A DNA stretch of 64,000 nt, from positions 45,139 to 109,138 of the forward strand of contig NZ_JABXKF010000188.1 in assembly GCF_017115165.1 (NCBI RefSeq). Direction: 5' to 3'. Below the pieces are notes generated by a model, which worked only from the letters and a program-made list of their open reading frames with translations, ran no database searches and was not told the origin of the DNA. Made by a program: the position numbers and the translations under genes. This DNA comes from Nostoc sp. LPT. Lineage in GTDB: Bacteria; Cyanobacteriota; Cyanobacteriia; Cyanobacteriales; Nostocaceae. Within the stretch, counting starts at the first letter, position 1; each line of letters opens with the position of its first letter. Positions 35,172 to 43,949 of the stretch are shown piece after piece.

Positions 35172-35783
35172 TTATTTTTCGTCTTTCTTCTCTTCTAAAT
35201 TAGTTATCTTTGTATTTTGCATAAGGATATGGTCTTCATAATTTTGTTTTTCTTCTTTCTTCTCTTGTACAACTTGAGTAGCATATATTTCCACATCTCG
35301 CTGAATAATATCTTCTACATGACTTGCAAATAGATTAAATGCCTGTTCGTGGCTTGGATAAATACGATAAGGGCCTGTCAACTGCGAAAATTGCCACCCT
35401 TGGGTTTTTAAAGATTCAACTGTTCGGCGATAGTGTCGCCAGCGTTCTCCATAGTGAAAAAACTCTTCAATTGCAGCACTAATAGCAACTATTTGGCTCA
35501 AACCAAAAGTTGACCACATAATTATATCCCTATTGTTAGGTTTGAAATTAGTGTTAATGTTTAGACTTACCAATGCTGGGAGAATTACACCACCAACAAT
35601 AGTTGTTATCCGTAAAAAATAATGGCGATCGCGCGATAAATTCGCCTTACTTTCCATCCAGAGTACTTGATCCAACCAGCGCGATCGCAAAAAATGTTTT
35701 TGCACATCACCTAAGTTAATACCTGCAAACAACTTGTTAAAATCTTCTTTTAAAGATTCGTGATAACTATCTTTTTTTGCCAT
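35172..35783 (-). CDS. SLATT-superfamily (DUF4231) two-TM membrane protein
   Basis: A 203-aa protein with two TM helices at about residues 56-77 (FLRITTIVGGVILPALVSLNI) and 88-108 (IIMWSTFGLSQIVAISAAI). A conserved helical part follows, with the FHYGERWRHYRRTVESLK motif of DUF4231 and a charged C-terminal coiled coil rich in Glu/Lys. SLATT proteins are predicted to be pore-forming or membrane-perturbing effectors controlled by a nucleotide-sensing partner. It starts 9 bp after the end of the LSDAT gene, with an AGGAG ribosome site 6 bp before the ATG, so the two are translated from one operon. Confidence 0.85.
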   Translation of the reverse strand: MAKKDSYHESLKEDFNKLFAGINLGDVQKHFLRSRWLDQVLWMESKANLSRDRHYFLRITTIVGGVILPALVSLNINTNFKPNNRDIIMWSTFGLSQIVAISAAIEEFFHYGERWRHYRRTVESLKTQGWQFSQLTGPYRIYPSHEQAFNLFASHVEDIIQRDVEIYATQVVQEKKEEKQNYEDHILMQNTKITNLEEKKDEK

Positions 35784-35792
35784 TTTTTACTC

Positions 35793-36539
35793 CTAATTAG
35801 AAAGTAACCTCTTAATTACTTTGCCTAGATTCTCAACTCCTTTCTCTATGTCGATTAAGTCGATGTATTGTAATGTACCAGACTTAGCTAGCTTTTTGGC
35901 TCGTTCATCAGTAGCCTTTCCACGCAAAGCATCTACAAGTATATCTGCGGTTCTACCACTACCAGCAATCACAAGAACTACCCTGCCGCTATTAACGCTA
36001 GAAAAGGCATCCTTAAAGGTAATTTCACCACCGTTCAAGAGTACTGTCATCGAAGGTGCATCATTAGCCAACATAGTGGCAACACAAGATATCCAAGGAG
36101 ACTCGTCGCCCCAATTCTTCCCAGGAACTAGTACAAAATGAGTATGGTTTGGCTCTAACGGTATTAAATCAGTAGCAGTTTCCGAATAATTAGGTAAAGC
36201 CACTTTGCCTTCAGGTGTCACACCAATTAAAGCGAACTTAGCACCTATTTGCGTACGAGCTGTACCCATGATTCGCATAATTCCTGCATCCGTACCCCCA
36301 TCCACGACATAAGCCCCCAAAGTTTCGGCGATGGGGGCTAAAACTTCCACAAACAACCGTTGAATACGGAGAAAGTCAGCTTCACTGATGTTACTTGCAC
36401 CCCCCACTACTACTAAAACAGGACGCGAACCGCACAGCCCTATTGTCTCAAGAGCATAAGGCAATTCTTCTGGCTGCTCAACTTGAGTAGCTAATGCTGT
36501 TTGCCCATTATTAAAGGTAAGTTTTAAACAACTTTTCAT
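35793..36539 (-). CDS. LSDAT/SLOG-type nucleotide-sensor protein (TRPM-like domain)
   Basis: A 248-aa soluble protein with the LSDAT form of the SLOG Rossmann-like fold. Key features: VLVVVGGASNISEADF, then AYVVDGGTDAGIMRIMG (the GG-x-T-x-aG-x-M nucleotide-binding loop), then HTHFVLVPGKNWGDESPW and VVLVIAGSGRTADILVDAL. This domain also forms the N-terminal part of animal TRPM channels and binds a nucleotide-type ligand there. In bacteria, LSDAT proteins are found next to SLATT membrane proteins, exactly as here, and the pair is predicted to be a conflict or stress system: ligand sensing by LSDAT, membrane action by SLATT. Not proven for this organism. Confidence 0.85.
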   Translation of the reverse strand: MKSCLKLTFNNGQTALATQVEQPEELPYALETIGLCGSRPVLVVVGGASNISEADFLRIQRLFVEVLAPIAETLGAYVVDGGTDAGIMRIMGTARTQIGAKFALIGVTPEGKVALPNYSETATDLIPLEPNHTHFVLVPGKNWGDESPWISCVATMLANDAPSMTVLLNGGEITFKDAFSSVNSGRVVLVIAGSGRTADILVDALRGKATDERAKKLAKSGTLQYIDLIDIEKGVENLGKVIKRLLSN

Positions 36540-36880
36540 TTTTTCAAAATACTGACTGCTTAGGTTTTCTGGCGTAGAGCTTCGCAGTCATGTTCTGCAA
36601 GCGTTGTATTCCATTATTCCCTTGACGAAAAGGAATTTTATGATGCTTTTATATGGATTTATCATTGATTAATGTTTCGCCAGATTTTTGCTTAGATGTC
36701 AATAGCGATGCCTACGGCTATCTAAGCCTACGCTCCAGTTTTTTGCCATTATTTTTCTTTCTGGAAAATTATTGATCCATAAAGTAATAGCTTCTTGTTT
36801 TTTGACATCTTAAATTAGGATTTTGCAATTTATTTGTGGACTATCGCACCAGTTTTTCAGTTAATCTGAATGATTGAATT
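36540..36880. other. Intergenic region
   Basis: About 340 bp, no gene seen. It contains a dispersed element of the GCGATGCCTACGGC...GCCTACGC type at about 36705-36735. The promoter for the LSDAT-SLATT operon should lie at its left edge. Confidence 0.35.
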
Positions 36881-37999
36881 TTAGCTATAAGTTCCTGCTC
36901 TCTCACTTTTTACCGTCACAGGTTCTGACTCTATATCCTCTATCTTATTAAACTCTCCAGCCTGCCAGCTATCTGTTATATCCTTGATAAAACTAGCTAT
37001 AGGGATCGCAATTAATAAACCCAGTACTCCTCCCAACTTTGCACCCAGCAATAAAGAAATCACCACCCACACAGGATTTAAGCCAGTCAAATTACTGAGA
37101 ATTCGAGGTGCAATAATATTAGAATTAACTTGGTCGATCGCAACAGCTACACCTAAGACTTCCACTCCTAACCAAAAATTTTGCAGCGCTACCAGCAAAC
37201 TTACTATGGCAATACCGACTCCCGTACCAAAGGGGAAGAGTGAAAATAAGCCAATACCAATGCCAAACAGTAGAGCTAAAGGAACTTGCAGCGCTAAAAA
37301 CACTAATGTAATTGTCACGCCTAACACAGCTCCCAATGTTGCTTGGCCGATGAAGTAATTGTGGAAATCCTCTCGCAGCAATTCCCGTACTCGTGACCCA
37401 ATATTAGGAGAAAACCACTGAAAAATTCCGTCCCAAAGACGTTCACCATTCAATATTAGGTAAATAGTCAACACTACTGCCAGCAACACATTCAGGACAC
37501 TACCAATGGTATCGACAGCAAAACCAAGAATTCTACCAGTGAAGGACTGAAGTTGGTTAGATAATTGTTCCAGAACTTGGGTAAATAAACCACTTAAATT
37601 AATCGGAAGTTGCTGTTGACTTAACGCCCAATCCTGAAAAGCTTGCAGCTGCTGAGTACCAGAATCAATCCAACTGGGCAAAATATTAGCCAGTTCAACC
37701 AGCTGTTGAATAATCAGGGGAACCAAGGTGATGCCTAAAGCTACTAAAATCACCAGAGTCAAAAGCAACACTCCCCCGATCGCTAAGTTGGGTTTCACTC
37801 CTTGTTCTTGGAGAAACTGGATTGGATAGTTCAAGACAAAAGCCAGCAGGATGGCGGCGGCAATAATGCTAACTAAGGGTTGAAAATACTGTATAACCTG
37901 GAGCAATAGCCAGCCGTTGAGAATGGCAATGGGAAAGGCCAATCCTATAGTTAACCATCGCGGCAGTTTGTTTGCTGATTGCATTAGTGATGACCTCAT
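36881..37999 (-). CDS. AI-2E family (PerM/DUF20) transporter-like permease
   Basis: A 372-aa polytopic membrane protein of the UPF0118/AI-2E family, with eight or so predicted TM helices: LPRWLTIGLAFPIAILNGWL, VSIIAAAILLAFVLNYPIQFL, LAIGGVLLLTLVILVALGITL, and a C-terminal block including GVVLGLLIAIPIASF-type motifs (LLGAKLGGVLGLLIAIPIAS). The family moves small molecules or Na+/H+; a role in quorum sensing is only established for one member. The C-terminus is a charged cytoplasmic tail. Start at 37999 (MRSSLMQSANK) or 37984 are both possible. Monocistronic. Confidence 0.9.
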   Translation of the reverse strand: MRSSLMQSANKLPRWLTIGLAFPIAILNGWLLLQVIQYFQPLVSIIAAAILLAFVLNYPIQFLQEQGVKPNLAIGGVLLLTLVILVALGITLVPLIIQQLVELANILPSWIDSGTQQLQAFQDWALSQQQLPINLSGLFTQVLEQLSNQLQSFTGRILGFAVDTIGSVLNVLLAVVLTIYLILNGERLWDGIFQWFSPNIGSRVRELLREDFHNYFIGQATLGAVLGVTITLVFLALQVPLALLFGIGIGLFSLFPFGTGVGIAIVSLLVALQNFWLGVEVLGVAVAIDQVNSNIIAPRILSNLTGLNPVWVVISLLLGAKLGGVLGLLIAIPIASFIKDITDSWQAGEFNKIEDIESEPVTVKSERAGTYS

Positions 38000-38043
38000 A
38001 AGAGTTCGTTCTAACTTTATTTTGGCTTCTAGGGATGTGGGGA

Positions 38044-38112
38044 GTGAGGGAGATGAGGGAGATGAGGGAGATAAGGGAGATGAGGGAGATGAGGGAGATG
38101 AGGGAGATGAGG
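38044..38112. repeat. GATGAGGGA 9-bp tandem repeat
   Basis: About seven and a half copies of a 9-bp unit GATGAGGGA (one copy GATAAGGGA), upstream of the AI-2E gene. It translates as GDE or ISL runs in shadow frames. A dispersed element CTACGAGACGCTACGCGAACG follows at 38150-38170. Confidence 0.85.
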
Positions 38113-38210
38113 AAAATAACCATACCCAATGCCCAATACTTCGGCTTCTCTACGAGACGCTACGCGAACGCTCAGTACAAGTGCCCAATGCCCAATGCCC
38201 CATTCCCAAA

Positions 38211-38645
38211 TTATGTTGGATTTTTCTCAATAAAATCCAACATAATTTTCTGATGCATTGCCCCTAAAGGTCGCACTTTACCAGCATTTTGTGAATAACA
38301 GTTACCTTGGCGAATCTCTTTTAGCGTAAATAACGCCATATCCCAGCCCTCATTCAGAACCAGTTGATTTAATTCCACCAAGAGTGGTGCATGAAAGACA
38401 TGACGGACAACTCTTTCGTTGGGATAACAGCCAAATTCAACAAAGGGTGGTAGCTCATAGCCGATTTCTTCTAAAATTTCTCGTTTTACCGCTACATCTG
38501 GCGTTTCACCAGGTTCGATGTGACCGCCGAACAGCGCCCAGTAACCAGGGTAGAGAATACCGGGGATGTTGTCACGCAGTTGCATGAGAAACTTGTTTTT
38601 CTGGTAGAGAATTGCGATCGCAACGTGCACCTGTTGATTGTTCAT
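38211..38645 (-). CDS. NUDIX hydrolase
   Basis: A 144-aa cytoplasmic NUDIX pyrophosphohydrolase. The Nudix box is complete: GHIEPGETPDVAVKREILEE followed by IGYE, fitting Gx5Ex7REUxEExGU. The N-terminus VHVAIAILYQKNKFLMQLRDN is like MutT/8-oxo-dGTPase relatives and the C-terminus has a short helix. Substrate unknown; candidates are oxidised nucleotides, NADH or other nucleoside diphosphate derivatives. The start at 38645 (MNNQQVHVAI) follows AT-rich sequence from the upstream gene, 21 bp away on the same strand, so the two may be co-transcribed. Confidence 0.93.
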   Translation of the reverse strand: MNNQQVHVAIAILYQKNKFLMQLRDNIPGILYPGYWALFGGHIEPGETPDVAVKREILEEIGYELPPFVEFGCYPNERVVRHVFHAPLLVELNQLVLNEGWDMALFTLKEIRQGNCYSQNAGKVRPLGAMHQKIMLDFIEKNPT

Positions 38646-38666
38646 ATCTTCATTTTTAATTGCTGA

Positions 38667-39074
38667 TTATTCTTCTTCTAAATAAACTTCCCCCAATTCT
38701 TTGCCAGCTAAGGGAATACTTCGGTAGCGAACTTTACCCTTAATTACAACTTCTGAACCTTCACCCAGATTTTTTTGATTGGTGACAACCCAAATTTTGC
38801 CCGTTGAGTCCTTAATTTTATAAGCCCACTGTTTGATCAGGGGAGCTTGCTTTTCTACCTGGCCTTGGATGTAAACTATAGCCTGATTGTCTTGTTTTGG
38901 TTTAATTTCTCCAATTGGAGTGACATTTGTCCCAATTTTCAAGCCAGCCCCACGCAAGCCAGGTGATGTCAAGTTACCACAACTACAAAGTCCTGCTATC
39001 AGAAAAAAAGTCAACCCCAAACGGTAAGGAACAATACTATGCCCATAGAAGAATGAAAGGGATAAATTTCTCAT
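38667..39074 (-). CDS. Small lipoprotein-like OB-fold-type protein
   Basis: About 135 aa from the start at 39074 (MRNLSLSFFYGH; 39083 is also possible). The frame runs to 39185, but that extension reads repeat sequence (CPMPNAPQ-type) and is unlikely. Signal peptide with a lipobox-like GLCSC. The mature part, GEIKPKQDNQAIVYIQGQVEK...KIKDSTGKIWVVTNQKN...GSEVVIKGKVRY, is five-stranded and resembles a nucleic-acid-independent OB fold of the kind seen in periplasmic proteins. Function unknown. It precedes the NUDIX gene by 21 bp on the same strand. Confidence 0.7.
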   Translation of the reverse strand: MRNLSLSFFYGHSIVPYRLGLTFFLIAGLCSCGNLTSPGLRGAGLKIGTNVTPIGEIKPKQDNQAIVYIQGQVEKQAPLIKQWAYKIKDSTGKIWVVTNQKNLGEGSEVVIKGKVRYRSIPLAGKELGEVYLEEE

Positions 39075-39513
39075 TTGCTGCATAAAAGCCACTGATTTAT
39101 TTATTTTGGGCATGGGGCACTGGGGAGCCAGTGCGTTGGGCGGGCAATGCCCGACTTGTTCGCGTAGCGTCTCCCCTTCTCCCAAAGGGAGAGGCTACGC
39201 CAAGGGAGAAGCAACTGGCGTCATTGAGCATTGAGAAGAGACAAGGTACACAAGGAAGAGGGGAAAGAGAAGGGAGAGACTTGTTCAATAATTCCCCCTT
39301 GTCTCCTCATTTCCCTTACTCCCCATTCTCCCAATTCTTTATTCTTCAGATGATGCCGTTGATCTGAGAAAATAAACATTATGGATCTACTGTGAGAGAA
39401 ACGCTACGACATCAAACAGCACAGCAACATAATAATAGTCGAAAGTCAAGATTCAAGAATCAATATTTTCATTTTGGACTTTGGACAACAAGCGAACATA
39501 GCTGGGAATTTTC

Positions 39514-40398
39514 ATGGAAACAAAAACTACCAAACTCCTAGATGGGAAAGCAATAGCAGCAAAAATTCAGCAAGAACTTTCTGTTGCGATTACACAATTA
39601 CAACCAAAAATTGGACGACCACCTGGTTTAGCAGTGTTGATGGTTGGTGATAACCCAGCGTCAGCCGCTTATGTACGCAATAAAGAGAAAGCCTGCGCTA
39701 AAGTTGGGATCGCTTCTTTTGGTAAGCATTTTCCTGCCCAAACTACCCTTGGGGAGTTGGAAGAGGTAATTGCTGCACTCAACCACGATGAAAGAGTGGA
39801 TGGCATTCTTGTACAGTTGCCCTTACCTAACCACCTGGATGCTATAACTCTGCTACATCAAATTGATCCCGATAAAGATGCTGATGGACTGCACCCAGTT
39901 AACTTGGGGCGACTAGTACGGGGAGAAAGCGGTTTACGTAGCTGCACCCCGGCTGGTGTGATGCGGCTTTTACAAGAATATGAGATTCCTTTGCAGGGAA
40001 AACAGGCAGTAGTCGTGGGGCGCAGTATTTTGGTGGGTAAACCGATGGCGCTAATGCTATTAGAAGCTGATGCCACAGTCACCATCGCTCACTCGCGATC
40101 GCATGACCTCAAAACCATCACCCAAAATGCTGATATTCTAATTGCAGCAGTAGGTCGTCCCGGATTGATCTCTGCTGAGATGGTGAAACCGGGCGCTGTT
40201 GTGGTAGATGTGGGGATGAATCGCGTCACCGATGCTAATGGCAAAAGTCGGCTGATTGGCGATGTCCATTTTGAATCAACCGCTGATGTAGCAGGATTTA
40301 TCACCCCAGTTCCTGGTGGTGTTGGCCCGATGACTGTTGCCATATTGTTGGAAAATACATTTGCTAGCTATTCCAGAACGGCAAAAGAAGAAAGATGA
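39514..40398 (+). CDS. folD: Bifunctional methylene-tetrahydrofolate dehydrogenase / methenyl-THF cyclohydrolase
   Basis: Interconverts 5,10-methylene-THF, methenyl-THF and 10-formyl-THF, supplying one-carbon units for purines and formyl-methionine. 294 aa, normal length. Signatures: YVRNKEKACAKVGI (folate/catalytic Lys region), DGILVQLPLPNHLD, PCTPAGVMRLL-type (CTPAGVMRLL), the Rossmann motif VVVGRSILVGKPMA, and PVPGGVGPMTVAILLENT near the C-terminus. It heads a plus-strand run with crtE and the PAP2-type gene. Confidence 0.97.
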   Translation: METKTTKLLDGKAIAAKIQQELSVAITQLQPKIGRPPGLAVLMVGDNPASAAYVRNKEKACAKVGIASFGKHFPAQTTLGELEEVIAALNHDERVDGILVQLPLPNHLDAITLLHQIDPDKDADGLHPVNLGRLVRGESGLRSCTPAGVMRLLQEYEIPLQGKQAVVVGRSILVGKPMALMLLEADATVTIAHSRSHDLKTITQNADILIAAVGRPGLISAEMVKPGAVVVDVGMNRVTDANGKSRLIGDVHFESTADVAGFITPVPGGVGPMTVAILLENTFASYSRTAKEER

Positions 40399-40555
40399 AC
40401 TGTTAAAAGTTATTCTTAATAACTCTTAACTCCTAAATCCTGTAAAGACGTGATTAATCGCGTCTGTGCTCCTAACTTTTCATTTTTTTCAGCGCCACAG
40501 CACCTTAAAATTGTGACGTATAAGGCAAAAATCGCAAAATGTCAGGAATTAAAGA

Positions 40556-41488
40556 ATGGTAGCAACTGATAACGTGCAAAAGACACCACCAGAGGAAGCC
40601 ACATTTAACTTAGCAGCCTATCTAAAAGAGCGACAAAAGCTTTGTGATAATGCTTTAGATCGGTCTATCCCGGTCATTTATCCAGAAAAGATTTATGAGG
40701 CGATGCGCTACTCGTTATTAGCTGGAGGTAAGCGTGTACGTCCCATTCTTTGCCTTGCCACCTGTGAAATGATGGGTGGAACCATTGAGATGGCCATGCC
40801 AACAGCTTGTGCTGTGGAGATGATCCACACAATGTCGTTGATTCATGACGACCTCCCAGCGATGGATAATGACGATTATCGTCGTGGCAAGCTGACGAAT
40901 CATAAAGTCTATGGCGAAGATGTAGCGATTTTGGCTGGAGATGGCTTGTTGGCTCTTGCTTTTGAGTCTGTTGCCATTCAAACCCCCCAAAGCGTTAAGA
41001 GAGAGGTAGTCTTGCAGGTCATTGCTCGTCTTGGTCGAGCATTGGGGGCAGGTGGTTTGGTCGGCGGTCAAATTGTAGATTTGGAGTCAGAAGGTAAATC
41101 TGATATTTCCTTAGAAACCCTAAATTTCATTCATAAACACAAAACAGCCGCCCTTTTGGAAGCTTGCGTAGTTTGTGGCGGGTTGATCGCTAATACATCG
41201 CCTGAAGATGTGCAGCGGCTAACTCGTTATGCTCAAAATATTGGGCTAGCATTCCAAATCATTGATGATATTCTGGATATCACTTCTACCCAAGAGCAAT
41301 TAGGTAAAACAGCTGGCAAAGACCAAAAAGCCCAGAAAGTCACCTATCCTAGCCTTTGGGGACTTGAGGAATCGCGCTCAAAAGCCCAAGAGCTAGTTAA
41401 AGCAGCTTGTGTGGAATTAGAACCATTTGGAGACAGAGCAAAACCACTCCAAGCGATCGCTCATTTTATTACTAGCCGTAATAACTAG
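40556..41488 (+). CDS. crtE: Geranylgeranyl diphosphate synthase
   Basis: Makes C20 (and shorter) prenyl diphosphates from IPP and DMAPP for carotenoids, chlorophyll phytyl tails and other isoprenoids. 310 aa with both Asp-rich motifs: DDLPAMDNDD (first) and DDILDIT (second), plus the GGKRVRP and FQIIDD signatures. The residues just before the first Asp motif (MIHTMSLIHDDLP) are of the type found in cyanobacterial GGPP synthases. It follows folD by about 155 bp, which is a familiar order in cyanobacteria. Confidence 0.95.
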   Translation: MVATDNVQKTPPEEATFNLAAYLKERQKLCDNALDRSIPVIYPEKIYEAMRYSLLAGGKRVRPILCLATCEMMGGTIEMAMPTACAVEMIHTMSLIHDDLPAMDNDDYRRGKLTNHKVYGEDVAILAGDGLLALAFESVAIQTPQSVKREVVLQVIARLGRALGAGGLVGGQIVDLESEGKSDISLETLNFIHKHKTAALLEACVVCGGLIANTSPEDVQRLTRYAQNIGLAFQIIDDILDITSTQEQLGKTAGKDQKAQKVTYPSLWGLEESRSKAQELVKAACVELEPFGDRAKPLQAIAHFITSRNN

Positions 41489-41776
41489 TAACGCTTTGGG
41501 TAATTCGTAATTCATAATTCGTAATTCCTATACCGCAAGCGTTTCATTGATTGGGAATGGGTAGTTTATTTACACCATACTGTACTACTACTGCCCAGCA
41601 AAATTAAAAATTCACTGATTCAAAATTACAAAAGCTTATCCAAGTAAGCTTTTAGGTTATTTTGAATCGTTGGTCTTTCTCCAACGTAATAGATTAATTT
41701 GGGAATTTTGGGTTGAATCTAAATGTTTCCTCAACCAACAACTGCTGCTAATATTTACTAACCTAACCAAAATACC

Positions 41777-42232
41777 ATGCAGGACATAGGCAACATTTTA
41801 GACAACCGGGTGCTGCTGGTTGCTCTGGTAGCTTGTTTAATTGCTCAAGCATTAAAGCTCGTGGTTGAGATCGTCAAAAATCGCAAACTGAATGTGCGTG
41901 TTTTGGTGACAACCGGAGGTATGCCCAGTGCCCATTCGGCTCTGGTTACGGCTCTAGCCGCTGGTGTAGGGCAAACACTGGGTTGGGCATCTCCTGATTT
42001 TGCTGTTGCGATCGTTTTTGCCATCATTGTCATGTATGATGCAGCCGGAGTTCGTCAGGCAGCTGGTAAACAAGCTCGTATTCTCAATCAAATGATTGAT
42101 GAATTATTTCATGAGAAACCAGATTTTAGCCAAGACCGTCTTAAAGAATTACTCGGACATACACCAGTTCAGGTAATCGCTGGGTCGGCTTTGGGTATAA
42201 CCATTTATTGGTTAGCTAGGTCTGCTTATTGA
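41777..42232 (+). CDS. Divergent PAP2 family (DUF212) membrane protein
   Basis: A 151-aa protein of the acidPPc-like DUF212 family. Three to four TM segments (VLLVALVACLIAQALKLVVEIV, a middle segment in VTALAAGVGQTLGWASPDFAVAIVFAIIVMYDAAGV, and a C-terminal VIAGSALGITIYWLA). Family motifs: GGMPSAHSA and YDAAGVRQAAGKQA. Related to lipid phosphatases, but the function is not established. It follows crtE and precedes the SPOR-like gene, which is on the opposite strand. Confidence 0.9.
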   Translation: MQDIGNILDNRVLLVALVACLIAQALKLVVEIVKNRKLNVRVLVTTGGMPSAHSALVTALAAGVGQTLGWASPDFAVAIVFAIIVMYDAAGVRQAAGKQARILNQMIDELFHEKPDFSQDRLKELLGHTPVQVIAGSALGITIYWLARSAY

Positions 42233-42280
42233 ACTAGGGCAAGAAATCTTTGTTTGAGCAGCTATTGATAATTAGTAACT

Positions 42281-42485
42281 GGTAATTTGTCAATAAAATT
42301 TGAATTTTTGATTTTAAATTTACCTCGTGAATAAATTCAGGAGATTAAGGGTAAAAGGATTTATTCCAAATAACTTGTTTCTCACAGAGCGAATATAAAT
42401 AAATATATTCGCTTAAAACCTTTTTAAATTTTGAATTTAAAATCCAAAATTTAAAATCTAAAATTCCGTTAATTGACAAATTACC
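42281..42485. mobile_element. MITE-like element with 14-bp ends
   Basis: 205 bp bounded by perfect 14-bp inverted repeats, GGTAATTTGTCAAT (42281-42294) and ATTGACAAATTACC (42472-42485). The interior is AT-rich, with runs of the type AAATTTTGAATTT on both sides that also pair. No coding content. It lies between convergent genes. Confidence 0.6.
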
Positions 42486-42527
42486 AATCTGGTAGGTTGC
42501 ATCAGGATGCCAGTGAACTTAATATCA

Positions 42528-43181
42528 CTAAAACCGCACAGTCGAGCGCAGCAGAATCACTTTACGACTATCTACTAGGCTGGCAACGAAACCGCCATTG
42601 TTTAGTTTTTGCAATGTATTATAAGCTTCACTTTGGTTAGTGGTATAAACTGCTAGCAAGTAAGGGCGTTGTCCATAGGAAACAAAACCGACGTTACCTC
42701 CGACCACTTGCTGCACACTATTTACTAGTTCTGGACGGTTGTAATAATCTACCAGTACTGCATAACCTTCTCCTAATGCTTGAGGATTATAACTGACTGT
42801 CTGCTGAGGTGGTTTTGGCTGTGACTGTGGCTGCACATCTGCCGTTGTTGTTGGTCGAGTGGTAATTATGGCAGACAAGCCAACAATATTACTGACATAT
42901 CTTGCCCAACGATTGGCATCGTCAATTTTGTTAAAGCCCCCGACTCGCGTCACGGTTTCGTTGAGATATTTGCAGGTGATAGTTTTAAGTTCAGGTGGTA
43001 AGGCGCTACGTAACTGCTTTTGATTATTTGCTGTGGGACTGACTACTAATAAAAGATACTCACCCGCATTTGGTGGTTGACAAGAGGGAATGGTTTTTTG
43101 AGCAAGTACAGAACTCATGCCACCAATCAACCCTGCAATCGCTAATCCTAAAACACTTGGTAAATTCTGAAATCTATGCAC
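42528..43181 (-). CDS. Exported protein with two SPOR-like halves
   Basis: 217 aa. A signal or anchor peptide (LGLAIAGLIGGMSSVLA) is followed by two similar halves, each with a [YL]-L-[LV]-V-x start and a VT/NVG-x-(V/Y) core: AGEYLLLVVSP...VTRVGGFNKIDDANRWARYVSNIVGLSAIIT and GEGYAVLVDY...GNVGFVSYGQRPYLLAVYTTNQSEAYNTLQKL. Such tandem beta-alpha-beta units resemble SPOR domains, which bind peptidoglycan. The function is unknown; a cell-envelope role is inferred. Orthologues seem common in cyanobacteria. Confidence 0.7.
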   Translation of the reverse strand: MHRFQNLPSVLGLAIAGLIGGMSSVLAQKTIPSCQPPNAGEYLLLVVSPTANNQKQLRSALPPELKTITCKYLNETVTRVGGFNKIDDANRWARYVSNIVGLSAIITTRPTTTADVQPQSQPKPPQQTVSYNPQALGEGYAVLVDYYNRPELVNSVQQVVGGNVGFVSYGQRPYLLAVYTTNQSEAYNTLQKLNNGGFVASLVDSRKVILLRSTVRF

Positions 43182-43558
43182 AAAAGTTAGATTATGTAAA
43201 TTAAGGTGTCCTAAAAGATTTTATAAGAAAAAAGCTGAAAACCTAGCTACTTCAGTATGGTGATGAAATATGTGTCACTAATAGGGTATAGGGGGTAGGG
43301 TATAGGGTATAGGGAGGACGGCATTGGTCGAGGCAAGTGACAGAGACCTTTTGCTACGCCGGTGAATTGACGGGGCAAGTGAAATTGATGGTTGTTGGGG
43401 CTCTCTAGAACCTGCAACCCCGCCCCAACGGGGCTTGGTCAAAAAATATATTTTGTTACTCAAAAATAAAATTAGGGAATGGTGAGTGGGGAGTGGGGGC
43501 GACAATGGGACAAGGAGACAAGGAAAATAACCAATGTCCCATGCCCAATGCGCTATAC
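43182..43558. repeat. Intergenic region with GGGTATA-type repeat
   Basis: At about 43280-43313 units of GGGTATA and GGGGGTA are tandemly arranged. The rest holds no gene that I can support. An open frame of about 75 codons on the minus strand across the repeats reads low-complexity sequence. Confidence 0.6.
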
Positions 43559-43894
43559 CTAAGATACGGTAGCTAACGATGCCAAAGCATCTGGTATTAC
43601 CTCAGAAGGGGCCTGGAATTCTCCAGTGATGACGTACTCTAAACGCAGTTTTAACCAAGTAATAAATTGGGGATTTGTAGAAATAATTGCTACTGCTGGT
43701 TGGGGACACTTTGCCTTTAGCTCTTTAAACTGCGGTGTTTCCAAGAAAGCTGGTTGCTCAACCAACCAAAAATCTATTTGTTTTTCTTGTTCGTGGTAGT
43801 TACGAGTGCGTTCTTTGAGAACTTCGTGTATCGGTTCTTCTTGGAGAAGAAAGCGTTGACTTGCCAAAACGTAATGGTATGTTTGCATTTTCAT
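43559..43894 (-). CDS. DUF2488 family (MgPME-cyclase complex-type) protein
   Basis: A 111-aa soluble protein of the DUF2488 family, found in cyanobacteria and plants and named from the Mg-protoporphyrin monomethyl ester cyclase complex of chlorophyll synthesis. Motifs recognised: YHYVLASQRFLLQEEPIHEVLKER, QEKQIDFWLVEQPAFL and ISTNPQFITWLKLRLEYVITGEF. A start at 43894 (MKMQ) or 43888 is possible. It is the downstream member of a minus-strand run beginning with pdxJ. Confidence 0.85.
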   Translation of the reverse strand: MKMQTYHYVLASQRFLLQEEPIHEVLKERTRNYHEQEKQIDFWLVEQPAFLETPQFKELKAKCPQPAVAIISTNPQFITWLKLRLEYVITGEFQAPSEVIPDALASLATVS

Positions 43895-43949
43895 CCTTTG
43901 GTTGCTATGTGAATAATTTCAGGGCACAGTGACTCTGTACCCTTACAAG

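Noticed and set aside
38035..38267. Two plus-strand frames over the GATGAGGGA array
   Set aside because: Reading EGDEGD or REMREM runs is a by-product of the 9-bp repeat; no start or domain.
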